A stretch of 64,000 nucleotides of DNA from NCBI GenBank assembly GCA_004026145.2, contig CP034991.1, positions 4,898,294-4,962,293 of the forward strand, in the 5' to 3' direction. Position numbers and translations under genes: made by a program. A model generated the notes under the pieces. The model was not told where the DNA came from, searched no databases, and saw nothing but the letters and a program-made list of their open reading frames with translations. Source of the DNA: Takifugu bimaculatus (lineage: Eukaryota > Chordata > Actinopteri > Tetraodontiformes > Tetraodontidae). Positions 49,690 to 62,300 of this stretch are shown here, one piece after another (position 1 is the stretch's first letter; the number at the start of each line of letters is the position of its first letter).

Positions 49690-50520
49690 CCCGGATCCGC
49701 ATTACAAAAGCGCCATTCAACAATACCAGGGCATCGATTCACGACAGGAGCCTGCACTTGTTTGACAATCGGGACGCGCTTTCAAAGGGAGCGGAGCATC
49801 TCAACGCTTGTACGATCTTTGCTCGGCACCTTCCGTTGACGTCCGCCTCTTTCGTCGGACGAGCAGCGCGTGCGCCGGGCTGTGGCTGCCTGGTTCGATC
49901 CTACCGTAGTGCCGTCGTGCTCCGCTCTTAGGTCGCTAGCTGTGGATCCCCCCCCCCACACACACCTCCCGGGACGTAGACGCCACACACACATATCAGG
50001 TCAGTGTTACTGGAACTCAGCGCCGTGTGTATCGGTCATTTTTGCGGCCATTTTTGCCCGTGACAAACCGGGAAATTGAAGGGGCGCGGTAAAACTTATT
50101 CAGGTGGCAGCGACGTTACTTGAGGTGTAGTTAAGCTAGCTTGTTACCGTTAACCAGCCGACTTGCCCGGGCCTCGCCGCTAACGTTACTTAGCAACTAA
50201 CCACGCCAGGTGTTAACCAGATTGGGTGAGCGTCCGCTAAATGAAAGGTTCACCCTCCCCCGACGTTGTCTACCAAGTTATCGTCTCAGCCGAATTGGTC
50301 CTGAACCTCCCGTGTCACCGACTCCTAACTTGGAGGGTTAGCAGTAGTGAACCCTGCCGGAGATCCGGCGGCATTGCCGACACTTTTGCACTTTTGGAAC
50401 TAGCAAACGCTGACGGCAGCGGTCGATCGCGGGGTTATCCGGATATTAAAGCATGTGGAGGTTGCGTTGGTCGAGCAGGTAGCTTGTGTCACCTCGAACG
50501 TAGCACCGCTAGCTGCTAAG
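49690..50520 (+). promoter_or_regulatory. clip1: clip1 CpG-rich promoter and probable noncoding first exon
   Basis: CpG-dense sequence without a conserved reading frame, followed by a strong donor CTGCTAAG|GTAAGT at 50520/50521. It lies about 2.8 kb upstream of the clip1 ATG, so it is the likely 5' UTR exon. The transcription start is not defined; CCCCCCCCCACACACAC at about 49949-49966 lies within it. Confidence 0.55.
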
Positions 50521-53340
50521 GTAAGTTGTCTGACGTGGTCAGGGGGGGGTTTATTAGATTGTTTTTTAATGGTTGCTCTTCACACTCGCCCTGTGCCACC
50601 TCATCGACCGCTCCAAAGCCTTTGGCTGGAGTTAAAGGTGACCAGGCGAAGCAGGCCCGGTCGTTCAGTAAGTGTTAATCCGCGTAGCTTCGCTGTTTGA
50701 AGCGAAGGAGCTGCAGTTTTCCTGCGTGCTGCGGCTCCGAGGTGAGACATTTGTCCCCGACACCAGGCGGCTTCACTTGCTTCGGATTGTCTGACGTTGC
50801 AGAGACGCCTCGGTCGAAACTTTGCGAGCAGCTGACGCCGACTTGCCTTTGGACTTCCTAAAATGAGCCGTGATAGTTCCTAGATTGTGCAGTACAGGGA
50901 AGCCATTGCTGGTTTCCGAGTTCGCTTATATGACATTTGATTGATACTTGTGTAACTTCTTCCCTGTGTCCTGGTAGAGATGTGACACCTGAAGGAGACA
51001 GGACCATGTTGACATGCAGTGGGTGCAAAAACAGGATTACAGCCGCTTTTAGAGCGAAGCAGGAGAATCTGTAAACACAGCCTTTGAGGGTGCATGTCTG
51101 AGGTTAACCACACACACATATTACAGGCGTCTCACACCAAAATAAAGCACTTGAACCTGTGTGTATGTGGGTGACGTCAGCGGCCGAACACACCTGGATA
51201 CAAATTTGAGCAGGCGTGTGACACCAGATAATACCATGCATGGCTTACCAGTTTCAGGTTAGCTGTTCCCTCTGTGTCCCTGATGCAAATGCATTCCTGA
51301 CAAGCTTGTTTGGCCAACTGCAAAACGGCCTGTAATTCACTGGCTGACGTTAGAAACTTATTAAAGAAATTATAGCATAACCTGCAGGGTGGTGCCATTA
51401 TTCAGCCTCTCAAAATTCACACAGGAAATTGCAAAGAAGCCGATTCTGCTGTCTTCAGGAGTTTATTCAGTCGACGCTGCTGTCTGTTTTGTGTTGACGC
51501 AGTTGGTCAACCTCAAATTTGTCCGTGGTTGGTTGTTCTGTGGATATGTCCATCCAGGTGTGGTTTCAGTTAAATTTGCTTCTGTCGTCACGTGTGGTTT
51601 CATTTATTTCACTAGTAATCTTGAATCACGTTGCCTCTGGGAGCTTCCACATCATCAGCTACTGTCTTTTGGGAGGCGTTTACTCTTCATATCTAATTCT
51701 TGGACACACTGGTCCTTTCAGCACTAACAAGGAAGCTGATTGTGCCCATCTATGTTGCTGTTTGACTGGGTTCATAAACAGCAGCCTGCAGACAGGCTGG
51801 AGTCCTGAATGACTCTCCCTGAGTCTAAAGCTTTTTGTTATGTTACAGAACATATATAGGCCTTTTTCGCTCATATTCGACTCATGTCCAAAGTCCTGAT
51901 TAGAGCCATAGTCATTGGCAGACGAGCTTAAGATTACTGCGGAGGGAAATTCTCCAGCCTCGGGATCATTTGTAGCTGACTGCTTCATCTCTCCAGTCAG
52001 CCGAACCATCACGGTCCTCCCGACTGCTATTCAGGCTGTGTCGCTGCAACATTACTCCCAACAGTCAACGTTGACGACCTTGGATGTTTTTTGCTTCCTC
52101 TGGCCTCCTCCAGACCTGAAGGAACAAATCAGTTGAGCAAACTGGAACGCTGCATTTCAACTAGGTCAGAGCTGTCAGACGGCCATCCTTCACTTTCCTC
52201 TGAGGAACGATCTCGGAGGGGACGCTGCGTACACAGGGTTTCAGTCTATTTTACTGGTCTGGTGACATTCAGTTTCCTGTAGTTCAGTGCTTTTTGGTTT
52301 TATTCCGTTGAGTGTAAAGGTCAGAGGTCTATAAACCGGCGCTGGATGCCATAATTCAAGCTTCATTTCTACATCCACCATCCACTCAGATAATCTGATG
52401 AGCCCAATAATCTGCTGCTGGAGGTCGTCTCGCTCTGCACTCATCCTAATTTCCACCAGATTTATGCTATTCCCACACCAGAATACAATGTACAGCATGA
52501 CCCAGACACGCTTAAGATCACATGAGCCTGAAAACGTGACCTTTCGGGAGGTTGCATTTTGGCTGGTGTTTGTCAGGGTATATTTAGATGTAACCGTGAC
52601 ATCGTGTGCGTGAGTGTAGGGACCGTGTTGTCATAACAGAAGCAAAATGCCTCTATTAACAGAACGCTGCACACAATTATTGCCAATATGCCTTAAAGCT
52701 CATCCATAAAGTAAGTTTGTCCTGTTATTTCTCTCCACAAAGGAGGCAGAAACTGTTCTGAGTTGTTCTATTCTCCGGAGGTTTCTGTAACACTGTAGAT
52801 AAAATACTAAATCTATTCGTAGTGACGCTCGTTGGCAGATTATATGAAAGGTCATGTTCATTTATCTGCTTCCACGGCTGCAGTGTGGTGCTGGTACCTT
52901 TTTTGGCAACCGGGTTGTCCAAATCCTGGCTCTGGTACTTGGGGAAATTAGCAGAGGGTGGAATAAATGAGGCCAAAACCCCAACAGAGTGAGGTTTGCC
53001 AGTGAAGCTTTGTTGTCAAAAGGCAGGAGTTTGGTCTGCACCCCCGTATATTTTATTTAGTCATCGTGATTTTAACACAATTTTGTCCAGTAATGGGATT
53101 TTTTGCTTGTTTTCAGGGTTCGTTTTGGGCAGCCCCATTTCTCCCTCCTCCCTTTTTCCTATTTTTTTTTTTTCTTTTGGTTAACCTTTTTATTTATTTT
53201 TTTGCATTCATTTCTCATTTATTTCATTTTGGATTTGGATTTTGGATCTCTCGGCTCAGGAGGGTTTTCATGGTCTGGGCTCAGTCTGAACCCGCTAGCG
53301 GACACGAGGCTTCTGGGTCTGAGAAAGCACAAGAGGAACC
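50521..53340 (+). other. clip1 5' intron / upstream noncoding region
   Basis: About 2.8 kb of unique-looking sequence. A pyrimidine-rich stretch at 53130-53215 followed by CTCAG at 53256-53260 is a good acceptor for the exon that carries the ATG. No independent gene is supported. Confidence 0.5.
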
Positions 53341-56300
53341 ATGAGTGCAGCCAAGTCCACTGGGATGAAGGGGCCCAGCAAGATAGCTAAACCCTCTGGG
53401 ACCACAGCCCCCAAGACCAACCCCAGTACAGGTAACATTTTTCTCATACGTTACCCTCCTCATGCTGCTTTTGCCTCTCAAATTCATAAATGGAAGGACA
53501 GAAATAACAAATGTTATTTTTCAGCTGGATCCAAAGCTGCTGCAGCTGACAAGTCGGCTTCGAGTGCCAGTGGAGACGCCCAGGGCGCCGGGGAGAACTT
53601 CCAGATTGGAGACCGCGTGTGGGTGAACGGCAACAAGCCGGGCTACATACAGTTTTTGGGAGAGACACAGTTTGCCCCGGGACAGTGGGCAGGGATCGTT
53701 CTGGATGAGCCCATCGGGAAGAACGACGGCTCGGTGGCAGGGGTGCGCTACTTCCAGTGCGAGGCGCTGCGAGGAATATTCACCCGCCCGTCCAAGTTGT
53801 CTCTCACCGAAGGGGAAGCAAATGGAAATCAGACGGCGCCGCCCTCCCGAGCGGCATCACCCACTCCCTCGGTCGGGACCGGGGCCTCTCAAGCAGCGAA
53901 CGCAAAGTCAGCGTTGCCCTCGACTACCGCAGCAGCCAAGAAGACCTCGTCCACTGCACCAGCGCCACCGGCCACTCCGCCCTCCAACCTGGCACGCACA
54001 AACAGCGAGTCCGTCTCCAACCTCTCAGAGAGCGGATCGGTCAAAAAGGGCGAAAGAGAGCTGAAGATCGGTGACCGTGTTCTGGTAATTCTTCCTGATC
54101 TCAGTACAATTTATCCTTAACTTCATTACACGTCGACACGGTATTTGTGCGTTTAAAGAATCGCCTTACTTTGATGACATCCCCTCTCCTTCGCAGGTTG
54201 GCGGCACCAAAGCCGGAGTGGTTCGTTTTCTTGGGGAAACAGATTTCGCCAAAGGGGAATGGTGTGGCGTGGAACTGGATGAACCTTTAGGAAAGAATGA
54301 CGGGGCAGTGGCGGGCACGAGGTACTCAGGCCGGTTGTACTGCCCTACGGTTTGTGTTTGTACCTCATTATTGTGACGTTTGCTCCCAGATATTTCCAGT
54401 GCCAACCCAAGTACGGATTATTCGCTCCAGTGCACAAAGTCACACGCATCGGCTTTCCATCCACAACGCCAGCCAAAGCAAAAACAACAGTTCGGAAAAC
54501 GGTGGCCACGCCATCCTGGGATGAAGCGGAGCCCCAGTTCGTCCTCCATCAGCACCATGAGCTCCGTCGCGTCTTCCGTCAGTGCCAAGCCCAGTCGCAC
54601 AGGCCTGGTGAGACGTGCCGACCCGTTCATAGTCAGTAAATGGACCCAGTATATGTTGGTGCTGCCCTCTCTCATCGGTCTCCTCTCCTCTATTCTTCCT
54701 CTTATAGCTAACGGAGACATCGTCGCGATATAACCGTAAAATCTCCGGCACCACGGCCTTGCAGGAGGCCCTGAAGGAGAAGCAGCAGCATATTGAACAG
54801 CTAATGGCCGAGAGGGACATGGAGAGGGCTGAGGTGGCCAAAGCCACTGGCTATGCTGGGGAGATGGAAGTAGAGCTAAGGTTGCTGAGGGAGGAACAAG
54901 AACAGGTCAGATCATCCACTGTTCTCACTGAAAGAACCTCCCGCTGGTCACAACTTTAAAGATTAGCATGTCGTATGAATTGGAAATAAAGCTTAAGGTG
55001 CTAAAGCTGTGTTTGCTAGCTATTAAGTCACGAGGGACACTGTTTTGTGTGTTGAAGATGGAGGCTAAAATGGACCAGTTGCGGACCCTGGTGGAAGCTG
55101 CAGACAAGGACAAAGTTGACTTGCTGAACCAGCTGGAGGAGGAGAGAAGGTGAGACGTGATTAAAACTTTATGTTGTTATGATCAGGTTAAAAACGGGAA
55201 CAAAGTTCTACAGGGGATGTATATTTTTGTTGAACAGGAAGGTGGAGGACCTTCAGTTCCGTGTGGAGGAAGCTTGCATTACCAAAGGAGACCTGGAGGT
55301 AAGTGTGAAGCATTAGTGCAGCTAATAAACACAGTAAAAAGTAAGTTGTGTTTTCTGCAACCATCAATTAAGCCTCCTTGGGTGTCTTGACAGGCGGTCA
55401 AATTTATTATTAGAAATATTTTGATTTAAGCAGAATGCAAATCATTTTTCTTTCTTCAATTAGGTAAATATAACATGAGATTTAACGTGATCTAGTCTAC
55501 TACTACTACTAACTCAAATTAGAGCTGGTCACAAAATTACTGACGTGAGAGCATTTTCTTTCTCCTAATGATGAGTCTCAACTACAGTTGAGCCCACGCA
55601 GGGAAATTGCCTTGTCTGTCATTTTATATGAGCTAAGAATAACTCACTACATCATGTTAGGCTCCATGTTTGCATGGATAGTTTGACCCTGCCTTCACGT
55701 TGCATCACATGGGGTACCGGTACTGTAAAAGTCCTAATTACACGTAGGATATCAATACTTTCCCAAGCCTGTTATCCAGGAGGTGACTAAACCTCTATTG
55801 TTTAATTGAAAATTCAAATTGAAGTCTTTGAGAATGTAGTCCATGATGTAAAGATAAAAAAAATAATGTTAATCCTGTATCACTGTTTAATAAGGAAGAA
55901 GACACCTCAAATACCCTGAGGGCATTTGAGCTTAAAGAGGTGTTTCAAGTTGAGGGCCACAGGGTTTGGATAGCACTTTATCTTCTTTTTAACCACCAAA
56001 ACTAACGTGTTCCCTTCTTACTCCGTTGGGGATGTTAAAGCTGCACGCAGTGACAAAATCTCACCCTTAAAAACGGCTGTACTGACTTCAAAGCTGATGT
56101 TTTGCTGTAACCTTCAGTTCCTGTGTGGTCAGTGATGTGACATTATCGCCTCTTTTTCTTGTTATTCTCGTCTCATGTGTTGGTCCAGTGCTCAGCATGG
56201 AACCACTGGAAATGCTCGTTGTCATTTCACTGCACAGTCACAGGCCTTAACTCACTTAGTTCAGTAGCTCTGCTTTAAGGTGCATAACTCTCAACTTTAC

Positions 56301-59300
56301 AATTCAGACATTCGGTTGACAGAGAATGGGTTTCAGTTTCATTATTCTTTAGCTAGCTCCTTCAAGATGCAGTCTTTTGACTTACTTTGCACTTCCAAAA
56401 AGATAGCAAATCATGCCAGAAAATGGCTTATTACTTTGGCATCAAACCCTCCCTTTTAATAGAGAACACTTGTTCCTTGAGCCCAACATGGTTCTGTGCA
56501 CTGACTCATTTTGGTTAAGCTGGTCACAAATCCTGCACATGGTGGTCTAATAACTGCTGGTGGGTTCTTATGAATGCCTCTCAGGGTCGGGCATGGTAAC
56601 GAGAGAGAAAACAGTTTTGGCTTTAAAGCGACAACACATTTTACCAGTTTACAGCAAAAACAAATCACGTGAACGTGTGATAATGCAGGAATTCTTTCCC
56701 CTAATTCTTCCACAATCACGCCGACGTGACGTGTCAAACGCTGGAAACCTCCAGACCCCGGCTTTGTGTCGGGGGCGACCATCACTGCTTTCTCTCACTG
56801 AGGTGGTGAAGTTTACTGAAACGACTGTTGGCTTGATACGCTACCAAAATGTCTGTTAACTATCAGTTCGCTTTATTCACCAGGTGTCAGCTGCATGGTC
56901 ACCATTAATCTATCAATACTTCCTCTACATGCATCGCCCATGCTCTCCTTTCTTTTCTTTTTTTTTTTTTTTTTTGCTCACCTGATGTTTCCCAACATTG
57001 ATTCCCAACATTTCCACTGCGCGGCATAAATACTGCATGTATCCTCCCATGTCCTGTCCTCCACCCTCACCCAGTCCTTTCTGTCTCCTGTGTTAAGATA
57101 TAAGTGCACCGTCACCTTTACCAGCGTTCAGACCTCACTGTCCTCTCTCCTGTCTCCCTTCCTCTCTGTCTGCATATGGCTGGCATGTGATGGTGGCACT
57201 GGTGTGTTCTCTTCCTCTCCCCCTTGTTTACTAACAGACGCAGACCAGACTGGAGCATGTCCACATTAAGGAGCTTGAACAGAGCCTGCTCTTTGAAAAG
57301 ACCAAAGCTGAGAAACTCCAAAGAGAGTTAGAAGACACTAGGGTAATGAATTCACCTCTGCCATGTGCTGCCTTGGAAAAGGAGGGCCTGGGCTGGGGAA
57401 AAGTGGCCAAAAAGAGTTTTTTTCCAGGAGTACAGAGAGGTGCCAAACAGCAACTGGAGCGTTTTCAGCTTCGTTGTCTGTATCCAAGACACCATCTTTT
57501 ATTTAGTTAGTACTTGTAGTCATGAATACTCAGATATTTATTAAGATTTAAATTCCTTTACTTTGAAAATTAAGATTCCCTAAAAATGTCAAGAATCTTT
57601 CAGCAGTCTTTAAGCGAAGCTTTTTTATTCCATATTATATATTGAGCCTGAACGAAAACTTTAATTCTATCGTTGTACAACACGATAGACTCATCCCTGT
57701 CATAAGTTTTTGTATTTTTATTTGACGTTTTGTTCCCAGTCCTGCCTACATTATCTCCAGATTCAGCCCTTCCACAGTCCTTCCCAAACATTGTCAAACT
57801 TATTTGGTGCCTTTGTGTTTTAGTCCAGTCCCATTCCCACCCTCAGACTATGCAAAGACATGGATGCAGCATGGATAATATTAAAAGGAGTATCGACACT
57901 GTTATTTTTCTATGGATTATTTTACCAAGAAAAGTCCTGTATAATTGGAAATAGTTAAGAGGAGTTGTCGAACAGATAATTATGTTCATGTCTAATATTG
58001 CCAGACTTAATAAAAGGCTATGCTTAGTTAGAGACTGAACATGTAACTATGATTTTTTTTCCCCCAAGTTTATATCTTTTGGAATTTAAAGGAGCAGTAT
58101 GTAAGTTTGTGGCTGATGCTACAACTGTCATTGTACTGTCATTATTTACCTTTCTTATCACCATATTGTCGTCCTAATGTTCTAACTATGTCCACAGCGC
58201 ATTATGCCAGAGAAACGGGCTGTGATAATACAATGCTAATGTTAGCAATGCTAACTATTCCATTCAATAACCTGTCGGTCATAATTTCATCTCATCTTTC
58301 ATCCGTCTCATCTGTCAAAGGCATCTCCTGTACAGATCCTTGTTGTCTTTCTGACTTTGTCTTGACGTTGTTCGCCATCATAACGAGGCCTTTTAGGTGT
58401 AGAAACGTCATATGTGCGAACCAAAACGTTGGTCGCTGCGGATCAGTGGTACCTGGCAACTTGGAAAATGCTAAATTTAGAAAACCTCATGTCAGGGCTT
58501 AACACTTTGCTTTTGAAAGGAGAATATTCTGCCTGCACTACTGTTGTCAGTGCTGTCAGTAGTTGAAATCACCATGATTCCTTAGTATCGTGTCAGGCCA
58601 TTTTCTGATTCATTTAAAAGCATTTCTTACATACTGCTCCTTTAAAACCTTTGTTTTTAGAATACCTGTATGAAGGTCACGGAATTCTGTTTCCATTATT
58701 TGGACCTTAACCTTTAAAACCACATGAGGCGAGCAAAACACCTTTTTGGGGGAAACAATTTCGTCATTAAGCAAACAGTTTTTCAGTAAACAGACTTTTG
58801 TATCGATGCATCGTGTTTTATTATTTAGCCTCTAATTCAGCATGATATGGCATGATTAACGCTGTAACCATAGTGCACAATTGATACGTAAGAATGAGAT
58901 TCATATTTTAATTTATGCTTTTTAAAGGTTGCTACTGTCTCAGAAAGATCCCGTATTATGGAGCTTGAGAAAGACCTTTCGCAGCGAACAAGAGAAGTAT
59001 CCGACCTGAAGCTGCGTCTGGGTAGCCAACAGGGCTCTGAGGGGGATGCCGCTCTTACCACCGTCTTGGAAGAAATAAACTCTTTAAGGGAACAGTTAGC
59101 ATCCCAGCAGGCTAAGCATCAAGAAGAGGTGGCACAATACAAAGAAAAGTTGGAAACCGAAGAAAAATCCCACAGTGACGCTGTCGCTCAACTCCAGGCA
59201 ACATCTGTGAGGCTCTCTGGTGAAAATGAGCAGATGCAGATGCGTTTAAGCCATGCCGAGAAAGAAAACGCTGAGAACATTGAACTTTGGCGATCCAAAC

Positions 59301-62300
59301 TGGAGTCTGCCGTCGCCTCTCATAAAGAAGCCATAGAAGACCTGAAAGTGTCCTTTAGTAAAGGTGCAGGTGCACAGACAGAAGAACTCTTGGAAACCAA
59401 AAGTGCTCTAGAAAGACTGAAGTTGGAGCACACGCTAGCTTTGGAAGAGGCTGGAGCAAAACGTGAAGCTGAAGCCAGAGTTTGGGCCACGGAGAAACAG
59501 GCAATGGACGCGCAGCTGCTGTCTTTGACAGAGGATAAGGAAAGGCTGGAGGATTCCCTACGTTCTAGCGTAGAAAGAGCAGAGGAGCAGCACCTGGTGG
59601 AGATGGAGGACGTTCTGGGAAAACTTCATGCTGCAGAAATTCGGGTGAAAGAGCTGGAAGAGAAAGAAACAGAGTTAACACGGCAGGCTGAAGACAAAGA
59701 CAGAGAAACCAAAGAGCAGATGGCAGAAATGGTGGCGCTTCGTAGCCAAGTAGGGCAAAATAAAGAGGAGATGGTTACCCTGAAGAAGCAATTGGACTCG
59801 GTTCAGAGCCAAGGCAGTGACCAGGGTGCTAAAGTGAGCCTCCCGTCTTCTCCCCTTCAAATTCAGACTCCTGTTTGGATTGAATTTTTTGATCTCTATG
59901 TTGTTTGTCTTGAACTCCGTGTGTGTGATAGGTCGCAGAATTGAGTTCTCAGTTGGAGAGCCGACAGCAAGAAGTTCTTTCTTTACAGAAGAGTCTCACT
60001 GCATCACAGCAAGAGAAGGAGACCCTGGAGAAAGAACTTGGATGTGTGGTGAGCTTTTTACTGGAATATGGAATATGTGATCCATTTTCAGGGCATTTGA
60101 AGGATAAATTAATCAATTACTTCACGCTTTATCGTAAATATCTGGAATAAAAGTCTGAATTTTTTCAGTAAATCTGTAATATTAAATAAATGTTTTGGTT
60201 TTTTTTTCAAACAGAAACAGAATTTATCTGAAAGCACAGAGGAGAAAACAAAGTCAGCAAAAACTATGCAAGGTAAACGACCTGAGCTTTCCACTGCGGC
60301 TTTTTTCTCCTCCACGGTCACGTTCATTTTTCCCAACATTTTTTCATTTATAGAAACTCTTGACAAGCTCAGTAAGAAAGAGGAGGAATGTACGTCTTTG
60401 ACTACAGAATCAGAGACTCTCCGAAGTCAGCTCGCTGGTGAGAATAGCTGAACTCTTCCATGTTCAATGTCCCATAGTTTGTCTGCCTTTCTGCGTCTGC
60501 TGAAAAGAGCCTAAATGAGAGTTGCCGTGCTTTGACTCAGGCCTGGAGAGAAAGCTGAAGACTGCAGCTGAAGCACTCGAACAGCTTTCTAAGGACAAAT
60601 GCAAACTGGAAACGGACATATCAGAAATGATGAAGCAGTCTGGTGACAGTTCTGCTCAGCTAACCAAAATGAATGAAGACCTGATACAGAAAGAAAGGTA
60701 CAACACTGTACTAGTGCTCTGCTACATTTGTGAAGCGTTATTCAGTAATATGACTGAAGAACAGGAGATCTGTCCTGAAGTGTCTGTTTGACTCTGTTTT
60801 CCAATAGGAGGCTTGAGGAGTTGCAGGGTCAGTTAGCGGAGGAGAAGGATAAGGTGGCACATTTGAACGAACAAGTTCAACAAGAAAAATCCCACAAAGA
60901 GCGGGAGCTGAAAGAAGCCAGGGAGACGCATCATTCTCAAATAAATGACCTTCAGGAAAAGATCAGCGGCCTGGTAGTGTTGGACTTGGTGCCATTCTTC
61001 GGCCATTCCAATAACTGGGTCAAGAATTCTGTGTGAGCAGTCGTTGCTTTGATCCGTGTGTTGCAGGAGCAGAAGGTTAAACGGGGGGAGACCCTGGCCG
61101 AGGAGCTGACGGCTTCACAGGAGAAATCCGCCTCTCAGGCCTCCGAGCTTCATGCTAAGGAAGTTAAGGTGCTTCAAAATCAGGTAGACAAGTTGAAGCA
61201 GGAACTTTCTTCCTCCAAAGACAAATCCGAGGAGTTGGCGAAGTCTGTATCTGAACTACAGGCGTACAAGGAACAGGCTCAGGTAAGAACCTTCAAAGTT
61301 CACTCCCATTTGTGTATTTTTACTTTATTATTTCCAAGGCACTGCCATCCGTCTAGGTATGTTATTTTAATTTTTAATTGGACTCAAAAAGAATGCCGAA
61401 GCCTAAAGCCACCTAGTTAGCTGTAAAGGAGAGTGGCAGTAACCCAGTCTAGATGGATCCCTCAACACTTTCACCCATAACAGCATAACCCCTCTAACAT
61501 TTGTTGATCATCGTTCCCCAACTTCCAGATACCTTGGTTTTCCATATCCTTTTCACTCAATATTTGAAGGTGCTTCATGCTTGGAGGGGTACTCCAAATG
61601 AGATTACAATTGCAACATTTTTAAAAACATGTATGCACGGCGATGGTATTTTATAAAGCGTAATCTAATATCTAAACTCATTTAAGAAAGGGAACAAACA
61701 AAGCGACCTAAATTTATTTTTTTATATCTTACTCGCATCATTTATCATAAAATAATATCCACTTTGGCTACGTACCCCTGCCAGCTCCATATTAGCCATA
61801 CATTTCACTGAAATAGAGCATTTTCTCTTTGTGTATTTACTGTTAATATTTGATTATTCACTTTTAAAAAAAACGTTTTAAAAAAAATAGCTGGAAAAAG
61901 GAAAAAAATCAAGATTGTTATTATCTGTTGTTAAACCTTGCAAATGTAGAGTTATTTTCATTTATTTGATTAGCTATACTACATTTATATACTTTGATTA
62001 CATATCAAAGGGAAAATGTTCTACTAAGCTTTTATTTTGAAAATCATTTGTGTGTACGTTGTGGTGGTTTTTTGGATCCATTTTGGTGCTTCTGCAGCCT
62101 AACCTTTCCAATTGCATATAACATGTCCATATCTGCTTGGTTTATTTTTGGATTCATCTCACTTTTCCCTGTATATATTCCCCTCCTTTTCAACTTTATT
62201 TCCCCCAGTGTCTTTCTGCTGAGCTTGACTCCCACAAGCATGATGTTGAACAATTGTCCAGAAATCTGGAGAAGCAGAGTCTAGATCTGGATAACATGTG

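Noticed and set aside
49686..50700. Several open frames in the CpG-rich region before clip1
   Set aside because: They reflect GC-rich promoter and 5' UTR sequence with no conserved protein; better explained as a noncoding first exon.
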